A DNA stretch of 41,121 bases from contig CAJWOS010000003.1 of assembly GCA_913044235.1 (NCBI GenBank), forward strand, positions 1-41,121, given 5' to 3'. Each line of letters starts with the position of its first letter. Position 1 is the first letter of the stretch. Under the pieces are notes generated by a model that saw nothing but the letters and a program-made list of their open reading frames with translations, ran no database searches and was not told the DNA's origin. The position numbers and the translations under genes are program-made. Shown piece by piece: positions 8,179-16,742 of this stretch. Source of the stretch: an uncultured Pseudomonadota bacterium. Its GTDB lineage: Bacteria > Myxococcota_A > UBA796 > UBA2385.

Positions 8179-9522
8179 GTGACTGCCGCTCGCACCGCAT
8201 CCATCGTCTGTCTCGCTCTGCTCACCGGGATGGGCTGTGGGCCGAAGGAAGGCCCCAAGGCTAGTGTGAGCGATGCCACCTGGCTTGCCGGCCGGCCGGG
8301 ATACCCCGCGGTCTGCTTGTCAAAGATCCCGACAGCGGGTCGACTGGGGCCTGATCAGGCAGCCTACGGAAATGCCCTCGCAGCCTTGCGAGAAGGAGAT
8401 CCGATTGCCGCCCGTACGGCCATTGAGACTGCCACGGGAGACCACCCTGCTGTCGATGGACTGGCGGGCGCGCTTGCCTTGCTCGAAGGGCGACCGCTCG
8501 ATGCGCGTCCCATTTATCGCAGCCTCGCCTCAGACTGGCCCGAGGACGGCTGTGTGTTGCATACGGCCGGTGTGGTGTACCTGTCGGCGGGGTTGGGCCG
8601 GCTGGCGCGTGGCTTCGTACGGTCGGCCATTCCGCTGCAGCCCGACGAGGTCGAGACACGGTATCTCAACGGTCTGGTAGAGCGGGCCTCCGGAGACGAG
8701 GAGTCGGCAGCACGGGCGTTCCGCGATGTGGTGCAGCGGAGTCCGGGGCATCCCGGCGCGAGTCTCTCGCTGGCCTCCTACCACCTGGCCCGAGGCGACG
8801 GTCTCCTGGCGGTTCCGATGCTCAAGGCGGCCCGGGACGGTGGGCTGGAAGTGGGCGACACCTTGGCACGGGCGCTGTACCGCGCGGGTGAGATTGGCCC
8901 CTACGTGGCAGAGGCGTCTCGGCTGGGATGGCCTCTGGGGGATGCCGGTGCGCTCGCGACCGCAGATGATCCGGTGGGCGCGCTGGCCGAGCTTCTTGGC
9001 GTGGGAGACGACCAGAAGCTGTTCGTAGAGATCACCACATCAGCGGGTCCGATCGAGTGTGAGCTGTTCTGGGACAAGGCACCGGTCACGGTGGGGAACT
9101 TTGTGGGTCTGGCCCGCGGCACGCAGGCCTGGACCGATCCGCGCACAGGTGCGGCAGGACAAGGCGGGCTGTACCCGGGCACGGTCTTTCACCGCGTGAT
9201 TCCGGAATTCATGATTCAAGGCGGGGATGCAAACGGAGACGGAACGGGCGATCCGGGCTACCGCTTTGCGGATGAGATCGTGCCCTCACTGCGGTTCGAC
9301 GAGCCTGGTCGGTTGGCCATGGCGAACTCCGGTCCCGATACAAACGGATCGCAGTTCTTCATCAATGATGTGCCCACGCCGCACCTGAACGCGATGCACA
9401 CCATCTTCGGCCAGTGTACGGAAGCTTCGCTCGACACGGTGCGCGCGATGGCCCGAGTGCCCCGTGATGCGAGCGACATGCCGGCTCAACCCATCCTGCT
9501 GGAGTCGATGACGTTCCGCTGA
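8179..9522 (+). CDS. Exported TPR protein fused to a cyclophilin-type peptidyl-prolyl isomerase
   Basis: A 447-residue probable lipoprotein. The GTG start, with AGGA six bases upstream, opens a signal peptide (ARTASIVCLALLTGMGC). The lipobox is loose (Gly at -3), but Cys-Gly follows the hydrophobic core. Residues about 45-270 contain TPR-like helical repeats (AYGNALAALREGDPIAARTA, LHTAGVVYLSAGLGRLARGF, YLNGLVERASGDEESAARAF). Residues about 285-447 are a full cyclophilin domain: TSAGPIECELF, active-site FHRVIPEFMIQGGD, MANSGPDTNGSQFFI, HTIFGQC. It should catalyse Xaa-Pro cis/trans isomerisation in the envelope, with TPRs recruiting clients such as outer-membrane proteins. It is transcribed divergently from the hybrid kinase and convergent with the REC-Hpt gene. 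Confidence 0.9.
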   Translation: MTAARTASIVCLALLTGMGCGPKEGPKASVSDATWLAGRPGYPAVCLSKIPTAGRLGPDQAAYGNALAALREGDPIAARTAIETATGDHPAVDGLAGALALLEGRPLDARPIYRSLASDWPEDGCVLHTAGVVYLSAGLGRLARGFVRSAIPLQPDEVETRYLNGLVERASGDEESAARAFRDVVQRSPGHPGASLSLASYHLARGDGLLAVPMLKAARDGGLEVGDTLARALYRAGEIGPYVAEASRLGWPLGDAGALATADDPVGALAELLGVGDDQKLFVEITTSAGPIECELFWDKAPVTVGNFVGLARGTQAWTDPRTGAAGQGGLYPGTVFHRVIPEFMIQGGDANGDGTGDPGYRFADEIVPSLRFDEPGRLAMANSGPDTNGSQFFINDVPTPHLNAMHTIFGQCTEASLDTVRAMARVPRDASDMPAQPILLESMTFR

Positions 9523-9539
9523 GTACAGGCGGGCGCAGT

Positions 9540-10685
9540 TCAGCGCATGTGATGGTCGAGCTGGCGCAGATCGGGCTGAAGGTGCTCGACCAGGAGGCGC
9601 AACGCGGACAGAGCATCGTCGGTGTGCCCGTCGGTGCAGGCCTGTTCGATCTCGCGGGCGAGGGTGGCGAGGCGGACCAGTCCGAAGGTGCCAGTGGATG
9701 ATTTCAGGCTGTGCGCCTCTCGCCGGATCGTCTCGAAGTCGGAGACCGGGACTGCGGCCACCATCCGGTCCACCCGCTGGGGGGCATCCGTGGCCAAGGT
9801 GGCTTGGACGCGACGCAGGGCGGGCCCGAAGGTGTCCTTGAGCTGGTTGAGCACATCGAGATCGATGATGTCGGGCTGCGGATGGGCTCGCTCCGGGCTG
9901 GTGCGAAAGTCGGACTCGCGTTGCATGGCGGTGCGAATGGTGGAAATCAGGTGGTCGGGTGTGATTGGCTTTTCCACAAAACCATCCATCCCGGCGGCTG
10001 CAGCGGCTTCTCGATGACTCGGGAGCACATTGGCAGTCATTGCCACGACGGGGATGGAGCCCTTGGGAGACGGAAGGGACCGGATCATGCGAGTGGCGGT
10101 GAGTCCATCCATGGTGGGCATCTGGATGTCCATCACGATGGCGTCATAGGTCCGCCGCTTTACGGAGTTGACCGCTTCCAAGCCATTGACCACTGGGTGC
10201 ACAGTAAATCCGGCCGCCTGGAGCGCCAGCTCGGCGACCTCTTGATTGACGGGATTGTCTTCGGCCAGCAGGATCGCCACACGGGGTGACGTCTCGCTCG
10301 ACCCGTCGGGGGCATCGCGGCCGAGCGCAAGCAAGACCGCGCGTTGGATGCCGTCGGGATGGTCGATACCCACTTGCATGCCACGGGCTGTGCGATGGGG
10401 CGGTGCCGCGGAATCGGCATCGACCAGGACCAGTTGACAGTGCCGCAGTGCACCCACCAGCGTGTGCCGGAAGGCGTCGCGCATCGGGGGAGTCACGCCC
10501 GGCCCGAGGACGACTACGTGATGGGAACGTGGTGAGGCGGCACCGAGCAGCACCGCTTCTAGCCCCGCGCCCGAACGCTCCCGCTCGTCGACTTCCGAGC
10601 CGAGGGCAAGCAGGGCAGCGCCCCATACGGAGCGGAGGTCGGAGCGCTGTTCAACCAACAGGACTCGGGTTCCGGTGAGCACCAT
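9540..10685 (-). CDS. Kinase-less phosphorelay protein, pseudo-REC-REC-Hpt
   Basis: A 381-residue protein. Residues 1-115 look like a receiver that has lost its chemistry: it begins TRVLLVEQRSDLRSVW, but the acceptor strand reads VVVLGPG with no Asp. Residues about 130-255 form an intact receiver (ILLAEDNPVNQEVAELAL, D186 in IVMDIQMPTMDG, MTANV, EKPITP). Residues about 285-380 form an Hpt domain with H325 (EAHSLKSSTGTFG). With no HisKA or ATPase of its own it must receive phosphate from another kinase; the hybrid kinase 1.6 kb away, with similar REC and Hpt modules, is the natural candidate. I chose the ATG preceded by GGAGAGGG; a longer frame upstream lacks domain content. The TACGCT-type promoter motif lies about 45 bp upstream. 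Confidence 0.88.
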   Translation of the reverse strand: MVLTGTRVLLVEQRSDLRSVWGAALLALGSEVDERERSGAGLEAVLLGAASPRSHHVVVLGPGVTPPMRDAFRHTLVGALRHCQLVLVDADSAAPPHRTARGMQVGIDHPDGIQRAVLLALGRDAPDGSSETSPRVAILLAEDNPVNQEVAELALQAAGFTVHPVVNGLEAVNSVKRRTYDAIVMDIQMPTMDGLTATRMIRSLPSPKGSIPVVAMTANVLPSHREAAAAAGMDGFVEKPITPDHLISTIRTAMQRESDFRTSPERAHPQPDIIDLDVLNQLKDTFGPALRRVQATLATDAPQRVDRMVAAVPVSDFETIRREAHSLKSSTGTFGLVRLATLAREIEQACTDGHTDDALSALRLLVEHLQPDLRQLDHHMR

Positions 10686-10727
10686 TCCCTCTCCAGCGAC
10701 CATTGGTGGTGGGGTGACCCTTGCGCG

Positions 10728-10739
10728 GGAGCGTAGCCC
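10728..10739 (-). promoter_or_regulatory. Candidate -10 region (TACGCT) for the pseudo-REC-REC-Hpt gene
   Basis: The minus-strand 12-mer GGGCTACGCTCC lies about 45 bp before the ATG. The identical 12-mer occurs on the plus strand just upstream of the second ABC permease gene, and TAGGCT/TAGACT variants precede other genes here. I interpret it as an extended -10 element; the -35 partner is not obvious. Confidence 0.35.
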
Positions 10740-10889
10740 GAACAGCCATGGGCGAACCAAAGCAGATCGCCGCGTGTCCCTTCTTGACACAACACGGACT
10801 GCTTGGACCAATTCCCGTTCAATGGGTCGCAATAAGGATGGGTCTGTGAGAAGATCGCGCCTCTCTCGACGACAACCGGAGTCGCCGTC

Positions 10890-12227
10890 ATGACCTCCTT
10901 CCGTCCCATGTGGTCGCCTCGACCATCCCAGCGGGCCTTCTGGTTCGTGGGCTGGATGGTGGTGAACGGTATCGGTGCTGGGCTTGGAGCGACACAAGCC
11001 CGCGCAAGCTCCGCCGCCGAGGCCGAGGCCGTACGACTCGACGAGGAAATGCGCAAGTTTGCGCAGCGCAACATCTGGGATGCCGTGGACAGCAGCTATG
11101 CGCGGTTGCGCGGGTTAGAGTCGAAGGGCGTTGATCTTTCGGCCGAACAACATGAGCTCGGTGCACAGGCTGCCCGAGAGCTTGGACGAATGCGCGAAGC
11201 TCGTGCCCGGTACCGCCTGGCGATGTCGACGGCGGTAGTACTAGCGGAGCAAGCGCGCCTCACAAGTGTTCTCGAAGACATCGACAACCGCTACGGTCGG
11301 GTTGAGCTGGCTGCAGCGAGCCGGGTGCGTCGGGATGCTCAGCTCGTGATGGTACCCCCGCCCTTTGCCGCCGATGCACGGGCCGCCATCTCCCACGCCA
11401 ACGCGGAAATTCGCATGACCGGGGGCTTTAACGGGCTGTTGCCAGTGGGTGAATATACCCTCGGCGCTACGAGCTTCATTGTGGCTGATACCGGTGGTGT
11501 CGTTCGCGCTGAAGCCATCGTGGCTGAACCGGTTGCCGAGGCGCCGCAGAAAGAGGCCGCGGCGCAAAAGCCGAAGCCGAAACCGGAGCCAAAACCCGAA
11601 CGCGAAAAGCGTGCGAAGCCGCCCAAAGAACCGGCCGCTGTCGGACTCGCCTCCGGCTTCTACACCGCGGTGGGCGGCGGTTCCGCTACTTGGCTTTCAC
11701 GGTCCTCTACCGCTGGAATCTATGTCCCGGCCGGCACGGGCGCATCGGTCCGCGTGGCTGGAGGCGGCATGTGGTCTGTCGGCTCGGTGGCGATTGTGGC
11801 GGAGCTGGCCTGGGATGGTCTCTACGGAAGTGGTGGTGCCCAGACGGCGGTGAACATGGCAGGTGCGGCTGCAGGCCTTGCGTTTGGCTCCAGCACTGTT
11901 CACGGGCGGGTGCTCGGTCAGTTTGGCGGCGGTTGGGCGTCCTTTACCGGCGTCGAACCCGAAAGCGCTTGCCAGGCCGACACCTCCTTTTCGCCAGACA
12001 CCCTGCCAGCGAGTGCGCCGGCGTGTGCGCAGCTCGACGTTTGGGAAAGCGCGGTGGTGGATGGGGGCGTCGCCAGTCCAGGAGTTCTGCTGGGTGGGGT
12101 GTTGACGCCTCCGGCGCTCGGCCGTGTGGGTTTTGGTATGGATGTGGGCCTGCGCAGCGTCAATGGGCAAATGATTCCGTGGACCTTCCTCGGTGTGCGC
12201 TACGCATTTGGTGGGAGCAACCAATGA
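10890..12227 (+). CDS. Envelope protein: helical N-domain, Lys/Pro-rich linker, C-terminal beta-barrel
   Basis: A 445-residue exported protein. After a signal sequence (hydrophobic FWFVGWMVVNGIGAGLGA, cleavage near ARA-SSA at about 40) come an alpha-helical TPR-like region (about 42-130, AEAEAVRLDEEMRKFAQRN, AARELGRMREARARYRLAM), a small beta domain, and a charged linker near 215-240 made of repeated KP/EP pairs, as in TonB-like proteins or PEGA-containing envelope proteins. Residues about 250-445 are Gly/Ala-rich beta strands (FYTAVGGGSATWLS, SVAIVAELAWDGLYG) ending in WTFLGVRYAFGGSNQ, which fits an outer-membrane barrel. A CGGAG lies 8 bases before the ATG. Its stop overlaps the next gene's ATG (ATGA), so the two are translationally coupled. 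The specific function is unknown. Confidence 0.75.
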   Translation: MTSFRPMWSPRPSQRAFWFVGWMVVNGIGAGLGATQARASSAAEAEAVRLDEEMRKFAQRNIWDAVDSSYARLRGLESKGVDLSAEQHELGAQAARELGRMREARARYRLAMSTAVVLAEQARLTSVLEDIDNRYGRVELAAASRVRRDAQLVMVPPPFAADARAAISHANAEIRMTGGFNGLLPVGEYTLGATSFIVADTGGVVRAEAIVAEPVAEAPQKEAAAQKPKPKPEPKPEREKRAKPPKEPAAVGLASGFYTAVGGGSATWLSRSSTAGIYVPAGTGASVRVAGGGMWSVGSVAIVAELAWDGLYGSGGAQTAVNMAGAAAGLAFGSSTVHGRVLGQFGGGWASFTGVEPESACQADTSFSPDTLPASAPACAQLDVWESAVVDGGVASPGVLLGGVLTPPALGRVGFGMDVGLRSVNGQMIPWTFLGVRYAFGGSNQ

Positions 12228-14314
12228 CGAACGGGCGTGTGATGGGGATCCTGTGCGGTTTGAGCGTCGCAGGATGCAACGGCTTCACTCTCGACGAGTC
12301 GCAATTTTCCAACGAGTTCTTTGATGCGGATGGAGATGGGGTCTCTCGCTTTTCGGTCGATGGCCAGGCGGCAGACTGTGACGACACCAATCCCGAGATC
12401 AGCCCTCGTCAGGTGGAGGTCTGCGATGGCATCGACAACAACTGCGATGAGCTGGTCGACCTTCCGCCTGCGGCGGAAGTCCTCAACGGGTTGCTCGAGC
12501 ACTGGGCCGACAGCGATGGTGACGGCTACGGCGATCCCCGCAGCGAGCTTCTTCGTTCGTGCGAACCCCCCGACGGCTATGTGCGGAACTACGACGACTG
12601 CGACGATCTTTCAGCGGATGTGGGGCCGGACGCCGCGGAGGTCTGCGACGGCCTCGACAACGACTGCAACGCGGTCGTCGATGACGTGTCCGAAGGGGAT
12701 GCGACCGAGGTGTATTTCCGGGATGCCGATGCCGATGGATACGGCACCGCCGAGGAGGTCTTGGCGTCCTGTGAGCCCAGCCCCCCGGCTGGATTCACCA
12801 ACAACAGTGACGACTGCGACGACACCAATCCCTATGTGAATCCGGGCGAGGGCACGATTGAAGTGTCTCGTGATGGAATCGATCAGGACTGCGACGGCGA
12901 AGACGACTGCACAGATCTGGACTGTGATGGTCGCCCGGATGGTGCCCTGGGATGGAGCGATTCGTGGGTGTTGCCTTGGTTTGACGGCGAAGAAGAAGGC
13001 AACGTCGGTCGGCTCGCAGTGTTGCGTTCCAGCGACGAGACGGCCTTCGAGATCGGTGCCGATGGGGCCACCACCGGGATCTGGGTGGGTGATGTGGATG
13101 GGGATGGCTACAAAGACATCATTCGCGCGGTGGGAGACGGTCGGGATGGCGAGCGTGATGTCGTGTATGCCGAGGTACACCTTGGACCCTTCAATCCCGA
13201 GCACGTGGACTACCCGGGGGCCGAAGCGAGCGTCGTGCAGCTACGCGCACGCGGAGCCACCAGTGTGGCGGTCGGAGATTTCGACGGGAATGGAGACCTG
13301 GACCTTGTGTTGGGTGGTCCAAAATCCCCCGAGTACCAGGTCGACGGCACCTCGGTGTTCATGAATGCATCCACTACGGTGGTGGACGGCGCGTCCCTCC
13401 TGTCTGCCGATCTCGGGTACGACACGGAAATCGTGCACAAGACGTTGGTCGAAGACATCAACAGCGACGGCTTCGACGACCTTGTGGTGTGTCACGGGCC
13501 CGAGCGCGACACGGTCCTCCCTTGGGGCGGCGGTGTTTTCGTGGCCTATGGCAGTGCCGCTGGTCTGGACCCGGCCCTTTCAGTGACGGACCTCGACGTG
13601 GACTCGTGCTCCGACATCGCCTTCGGCGAAGTAGCCGGGTCGGACGGCACCAGCCCGGCCTTGGTGGTGGTGCAGGGGTACGGCGGCGCCGGAGCGGATG
13701 ACCTCCTGTGGGGCTCGCCTGTGGTGATCCGGGTGAATGCCGATGGCTCTCTGAGCGGTGGCGACCCCCTCGCACTTGAGCTCGCCCACACGGTGCAAAT
13801 TGTGGATCTGGATGGCGATGGCGATCAAGATCTCCTGTTCGGAACAGGCCTGGATACCGGCCTGACGGGCGTGGTGACCGACACATGGCAGACCGTCCTG
13901 CAAGTGGTCGAAAATCAAGGCGGATTCCTTGTCACACGCGACGAGCTCGACCTCACCTCTCGGGGAGGAATGTTTCCGATTGTGGCGCCGTTCGATGATG
14001 CCGACGACCGAGTTGATCTGGTTGCGCCTGGCCACGACAACGATCCCAACATCGACCGTCCGACGGTGTGTCACCTGCAGTCTGAGGGTGCGTTTGGGTT
14101 CGGGACCGGGATCCCCTTGAGCGATGTTCCGGAGTGGATTCACGGTACAGCGTATGACTACAATGGAGACGGCCACCTCGATGTCGTGGGCGTGCGAGCG
14201 CCGCCGGAGGGGGGTCTGTTCGTCATCGAAGGTTCTGCCGACGGCCTCACAGAGAACTGGGACGTCATCTTGCCGGGTCTCACTGCAGCGGTTCCGCCCA
14301 TCTTGGTCGAGTAG
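12224..14314 (+). CDS. Lipoprotein with MopE-type Asp/Cys repeats and FG-GAP/VCBS repeats
   Basis: A 696-residue surface lipoprotein. The signal peptide ends in a good lipobox (LSVAGC, Cys18). Three tandem MopE-type metal-binding units span about 30-230, each with DADGDG, DCDDTNPE or similar, then VCDGIDNNCDE or a close variant; such motifs bind Ca2+ or other metals. From about 280 to the end there are FG-GAP/VCBS-like units with Ca-binding cores: DVDGDGYKD, DFDGNGDLD, DINSDGFDD, DLDGDGDQD, DYNGDGHLD. These form beta-propeller blades in integrin-like adhesins. A frame open upstream of the ATG is only the out-of-frame shadow of the preceding gene. The start overlaps the barrel gene's stop by 4 bp, suggesting the two products act together at the outer membrane. 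This protein type is typical of Myxococcota and relatives. Confidence 0.92.
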   Translation: MTNGRVMGILCGLSVAGCNGFTLDESQFSNEFFDADGDGVSRFSVDGQAADCDDTNPEISPRQVEVCDGIDNNCDELVDLPPAAEVLNGLLEHWADSDGDGYGDPRSELLRSCEPPDGYVRNYDDCDDLSADVGPDAAEVCDGLDNDCNAVVDDVSEGDATEVYFRDADADGYGTAEEVLASCEPSPPAGFTNNSDDCDDTNPYVNPGEGTIEVSRDGIDQDCDGEDDCTDLDCDGRPDGALGWSDSWVLPWFDGEEEGNVGRLAVLRSSDETAFEIGADGATTGIWVGDVDGDGYKDIIRAVGDGRDGERDVVYAEVHLGPFNPEHVDYPGAEASVVQLRARGATSVAVGDFDGNGDLDLVLGGPKSPEYQVDGTSVFMNASTTVVDGASLLSADLGYDTEIVHKTLVEDINSDGFDDLVVCHGPERDTVLPWGGGVFVAYGSAAGLDPALSVTDLDVDSCSDIAFGEVAGSDGTSPALVVVQGYGGAGADDLLWGSPVVIRVNADGSLSGGDPLALELAHTVQIVDLDGDGDQDLLFGTGLDTGLTGVVTDTWQTVLQVVENQGGFLVTRDELDLTSRGGMFPIVAPFDDADDRVDLVAPGHDNDPNIDRPTVCHLQSEGAFGFGTGIPLSDVPEWIHGTAYDYNGDGHLDVVGVRAPPEGGLFVIEGSADGLTENWDVILPGLTAAVPPILVE

Positions 14315-14325
14315 GCGGAGCTTCG

Positions 14326-16224
14326 ATGCTGTCTGCTGAATGTCCGAGCTGCGGAGCGCCTGTGCTCTTCCAGCATGCCGCGTCGGCTGCTGCGGTTTGC
14401 GGAAGCTGCCAGAGCACGGTGATTCGAGACGGCATCGACGAACTGGTGGTCTGGGGAAAAGTCAGCGCCTTTTCGCGCGACTTGTCGCCGATTCAGGTGG
14501 GGGCTTCCGGTGTATTGGGCGACCGCCCCTTCCAGGTGGCCGGGGTGCTGCGGCGGTCACGCCCCGGTGTGCGATGGAACGAGTGGTACATCGTGTTCGA
14601 TGACCGCACGACCGGCTGGCTCTCCGAAGGCAACGGTTTCCTGCAGATTTTTGGTGGTGCACACGCGGGGGCGGTCCTGCCGTCCTATGCATCGCTACAC
14701 CTCGGCGAGGCGATTGAGATCGGTGACGATCGGTACATTGTCATTGAGCGCGCTGAAGCGGCTGTCGTGGCGGCGGAAGGAGAGCTTCCCTTCGCGGTGA
14801 GTGATGGCTTGATGCGCCCGTACGCCGACCTTCGACGCTCAGACGGACGCGCGACGGGCACCATCGACTACGCTGACTCACCTCCCGAGTTCTGGCCGGG
14901 GCGCATCGTCACCTTGGAGTCCCTCAAGATGGAGGGACTGCGCGCGTTTGCCGGGTGGTCGGACCCGACGCTCGTGTCGATGCAAGGGCCGGAAGTTCAG
15001 CTCCGCCGGGGACTCGACTGTCCGAACTGCGGCGGTTCCTTGCCGCTGCGGGCGCCCGGCACCACGGTGCAGTTGGTGTGCGAATACTGCGGCTCGGAGC
15101 TCTCCATCGAGGAAGTGGGTGACGAAAACACCGCTCGCGTGCTTCGCGCCCACCGGGGCCAGGTCTGGAAGCCTCGGCTGCCGCTCGGCAAGCGTGGTCG
15201 GATCGACGACGTGGAGTGGGAGATCATCGGAGCGATGAAGCGTGCCGTGCGGGCCGATGGCATCGACTACCCCTGGGTCGAGTACTTTCTCCACAATCCG
15301 TATCGTGGCAGCCGATTTCTGATGGAAGATCAGCGAGGACACTGGAATCTCGCCGATCGGCTGGGCGGAGTTCCAACAAGCCAGGGCACCTCCGCCTGGG
15401 CGCGCCAGCGGCTCGGGTCTGAGGTCTACCGGCACTTCTCTGGTGGCAAGGCCGTTGTGCGAAACGTTTTGGGTGAGCTCGACTGGGAGGTCAAGGTCGG
15501 CGATTCCGTCGACACCCACGACTACGTCAGTCCACCGCACATGCTCTCTCGGGAAGGGGATCGGCACGAGGTGGCCTGGTCACGGTCTACCTACCTCTCA
15601 AAGGAAGCTGTAGAGGATGCTTTCGGTGTCTCAGTGCGGTCGCCATGGGGCGTCGCGGCCAACCAGCCCAATCCGTACAGCAAGCGGTCCATCTGGCTGG
15701 CCGCGATCCTCTCGGCAGGGTCTCTTTGGGTGGGCTCCCTGGTGGTTTTGCTCCTCGGAATCTTTCTGGCGCGGAACGAAACAGTCCTCGACTCGAGCTA
15801 CACGAGCACGGGTGCGGTCTCCGATGTCTGGGTGTCCGAGCCGTTTGCGGTCGACGCGGGTTTCCGCAACCACCTCGGTGTGCGCAGCTCCACCACGATG
15901 CTGCGCTCTGCCGGACAAGTTCATGTGGCCTTGATCAACCAGGACAATGGGCAGGTCTATCTCCCGCTCAACACCACCTCGCAGAACGCCGCAAGTGGGT
16001 CGATTTACTTCGCAGACCCCGGTGCCTACGTGGCGCGGGTGGAAATCGCTCGTCCCGCGCCATCGGCTGCCCAAGACAAGCTCAATGTGAAGATTGTTCT
16101 CGATCCCATCAGCGGCTTCCCCTGCTTCGCATTCTTCTTTCCGTTCCTGATCCCCATCGTGCTCACGCTCGCACGGGCATCGTTCGAGTCTCGGCGGTGG
16201 TCCGAGAGTGACCACGCCGGATGA
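14326..16224 (+). CDS. Zinc-ribbon/DUF4178 membrane protein (two DUF4178 copies)
   Basis: A 632-residue protein with the order: zinc ribbon (CPSC at 6-9, CGSC at 25-28), DUF4178 copy 1 (about 45-190, containing FQVAGVL, WNEWYIVFDD, TGWLSEGNGF), a second zinc ribbon (CPNC about 232-235, CEYC about 255-258), and DUF4178 copy 2 (about 285-420, containing VEWEIIGAMKR, YPWVEYFLHNP, GHWNLADRL). A transmembrane helix (about 465-487), an extracytoplasmic beta domain and a last helix (about 598-620, CFAFFFPFLIPIVLTLA) complete it. DUF4178 proteins are known to recur beside DUF350 and spermidine-synthase-like genes, as here, but their biochemical role is unsettled; the domain may bind or accept a polyamine-related ligand (inference). 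It lies 11 bp after the FG-GAP gene, with GGAG near the start. Confidence 0.88.
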   Translation: MLSAECPSCGAPVLFQHAASAAAVCGSCQSTVIRDGIDELVVWGKVSAFSRDLSPIQVGASGVLGDRPFQVAGVLRRSRPGVRWNEWYIVFDDRTTGWLSEGNGFLQIFGGAHAGAVLPSYASLHLGEAIEIGDDRYIVIERAEAAVVAAEGELPFAVSDGLMRPYADLRRSDGRATGTIDYADSPPEFWPGRIVTLESLKMEGLRAFAGWSDPTLVSMQGPEVQLRRGLDCPNCGGSLPLRAPGTTVQLVCEYCGSELSIEEVGDENTARVLRAHRGQVWKPRLPLGKRGRIDDVEWEIIGAMKRAVRADGIDYPWVEYFLHNPYRGSRFLMEDQRGHWNLADRLGGVPTSQGTSAWARQRLGSEVYRHFSGGKAVVRNVLGELDWEVKVGDSVDTHDYVSPPHMLSREGDRHEVAWSRSTYLSKEAVEDAFGVSVRSPWGVAANQPNPYSKRSIWLAAILSAGSLWVGSLVVLLLGIFLARNETVLDSSYTSTGAVSDVWVSEPFAVDAGFRNHLGVRSSTTMLRSAGQVHVALINQDNGQVYLPLNTTSQNAASGSIYFADPGAYVARVEIARPAPSAAQDKLNVKIVLDPISGFPCFAFFFPFLIPIVLTLARASFESRRWSESDHAG

Positions 16225-16252
16225 GGCCCGTCGCCTATCGCAAGGGATTCCC

Positions 16253-16468
16253 ATGAAAATCGTCGTCTTCATGACCATCATCGGCGTGTTCATCCTGGCC
16301 GGGTCCTTGCTCTCCACGGTCACCGGGGTGGGCATTACCACTGGTCGCTCCGAGACCGTCCCCGTCAGCGTGCGCAACAACCCCAGTTCCTATCGTCCTG
16401 TCTACGGCACCTACTCCGGTTACCACACGCCCGTGTCTTCATCGGGCGGCTACAGCGCCGGAAAGTAG
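16253..16468 (+). CDS. Small single-span membrane protein of the DUF4178/DUF350 cluster
   Basis: A 71-residue protein starting at an ATG with AAGGGA five bases upstream; a GTG 45 bp earlier inside the preceding gene is less likely. One transmembrane helix (about 3-24, VVFMTIIGVFILAGSLLSTV) is followed by a Gly/Ser/Tyr-rich tail (VYGTYSGYHTP, SSGGYSAGK). It occupies the place where many DUF4178 clusters have a small DUF4247-like protein, but I see no clear signature of that family and leave the family open. It begins 28 bp after the DUF4178 gene and lies 31 bp before the DUF350 gene, so it is almost certainly in the same transcript. Confidence 0.75.
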   Translation: MKIVVFMTIIGVFILAGSLLSTVTGVGITTGRSETVPVSVRNNPSSYRPVYGTYSGYHTPVSSSGGYSAGK

Positions 16469-16499
16469 TACCGACCGTGTCCTCTGTGTGGAGTCCCCG

Positions 16500-16721
16500 A
16501 TGGACCAGATCCTCGACCCCAATGTTTTGCTCGCCACGATTGTCTACTCCGTGGTGGGCATCGCGGTGTTTGCTGCCGCATTCTTCTTGATGGTCCAGAT
16601 TGCGCCATTCTCGGTGAAGAAGGAAATCGAGGAAGACCAGAACATCTCGCTCGGTATCTTGATGGGCAGCGTCTTTATTGGACTGGCCATCATCATTGCT
16701 GCTGCCCTCGTGGGTGGCTGA
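16500..16721 (+). CDS. DUF350-like small inner-membrane protein
   Basis: A 73-residue protein with two predicted membrane helices: about 9-30 (LLATIVYSVVGIAVFAAAFF) and about 50-71 (LGILMGSVFIGLAIIIAAAL), separated by a charged loop containing VKKEIEEDQNISLGI. The phrase EEDQNISLGI, with an acidic residue and Asn before the second helix, is characteristic of DUF350 (YjfL-type) proteins; this is the half-length, one-repeat form. GGAG lies 6 bases before the ATG. DUF350 proteins are repeatedly found with spermidine synthase-like and DUF4178 genes, suggesting a membrane channel or scaffold for the same unidentified process. Confidence 0.82.
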   Translation: MDQILDPNVLLATIVYSVVGIAVFAAAFFLMVQIAPFSVKKEIEEDQNISLGILMGSVFIGLAIIIAAALVGG

Positions 16722-16742
16722 GCCCGCATCCCGGCAGCGTTC

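Noticed and set aside
11690..12223. N-terminal extension of the FG-GAP lipoprotein by about 178 codons
   Set aside because: The extension is an out-of-frame reading of the barrel gene; the lipoprotein signal starts precisely at the overlapping ATG.
12320..12900. DNA-level tandem repeat
   Set aside because: The periodic GAY/GGN pattern is explained by encoded MopE-type Asp/Gly/Cys repeats; nucleotide copies are diverged.
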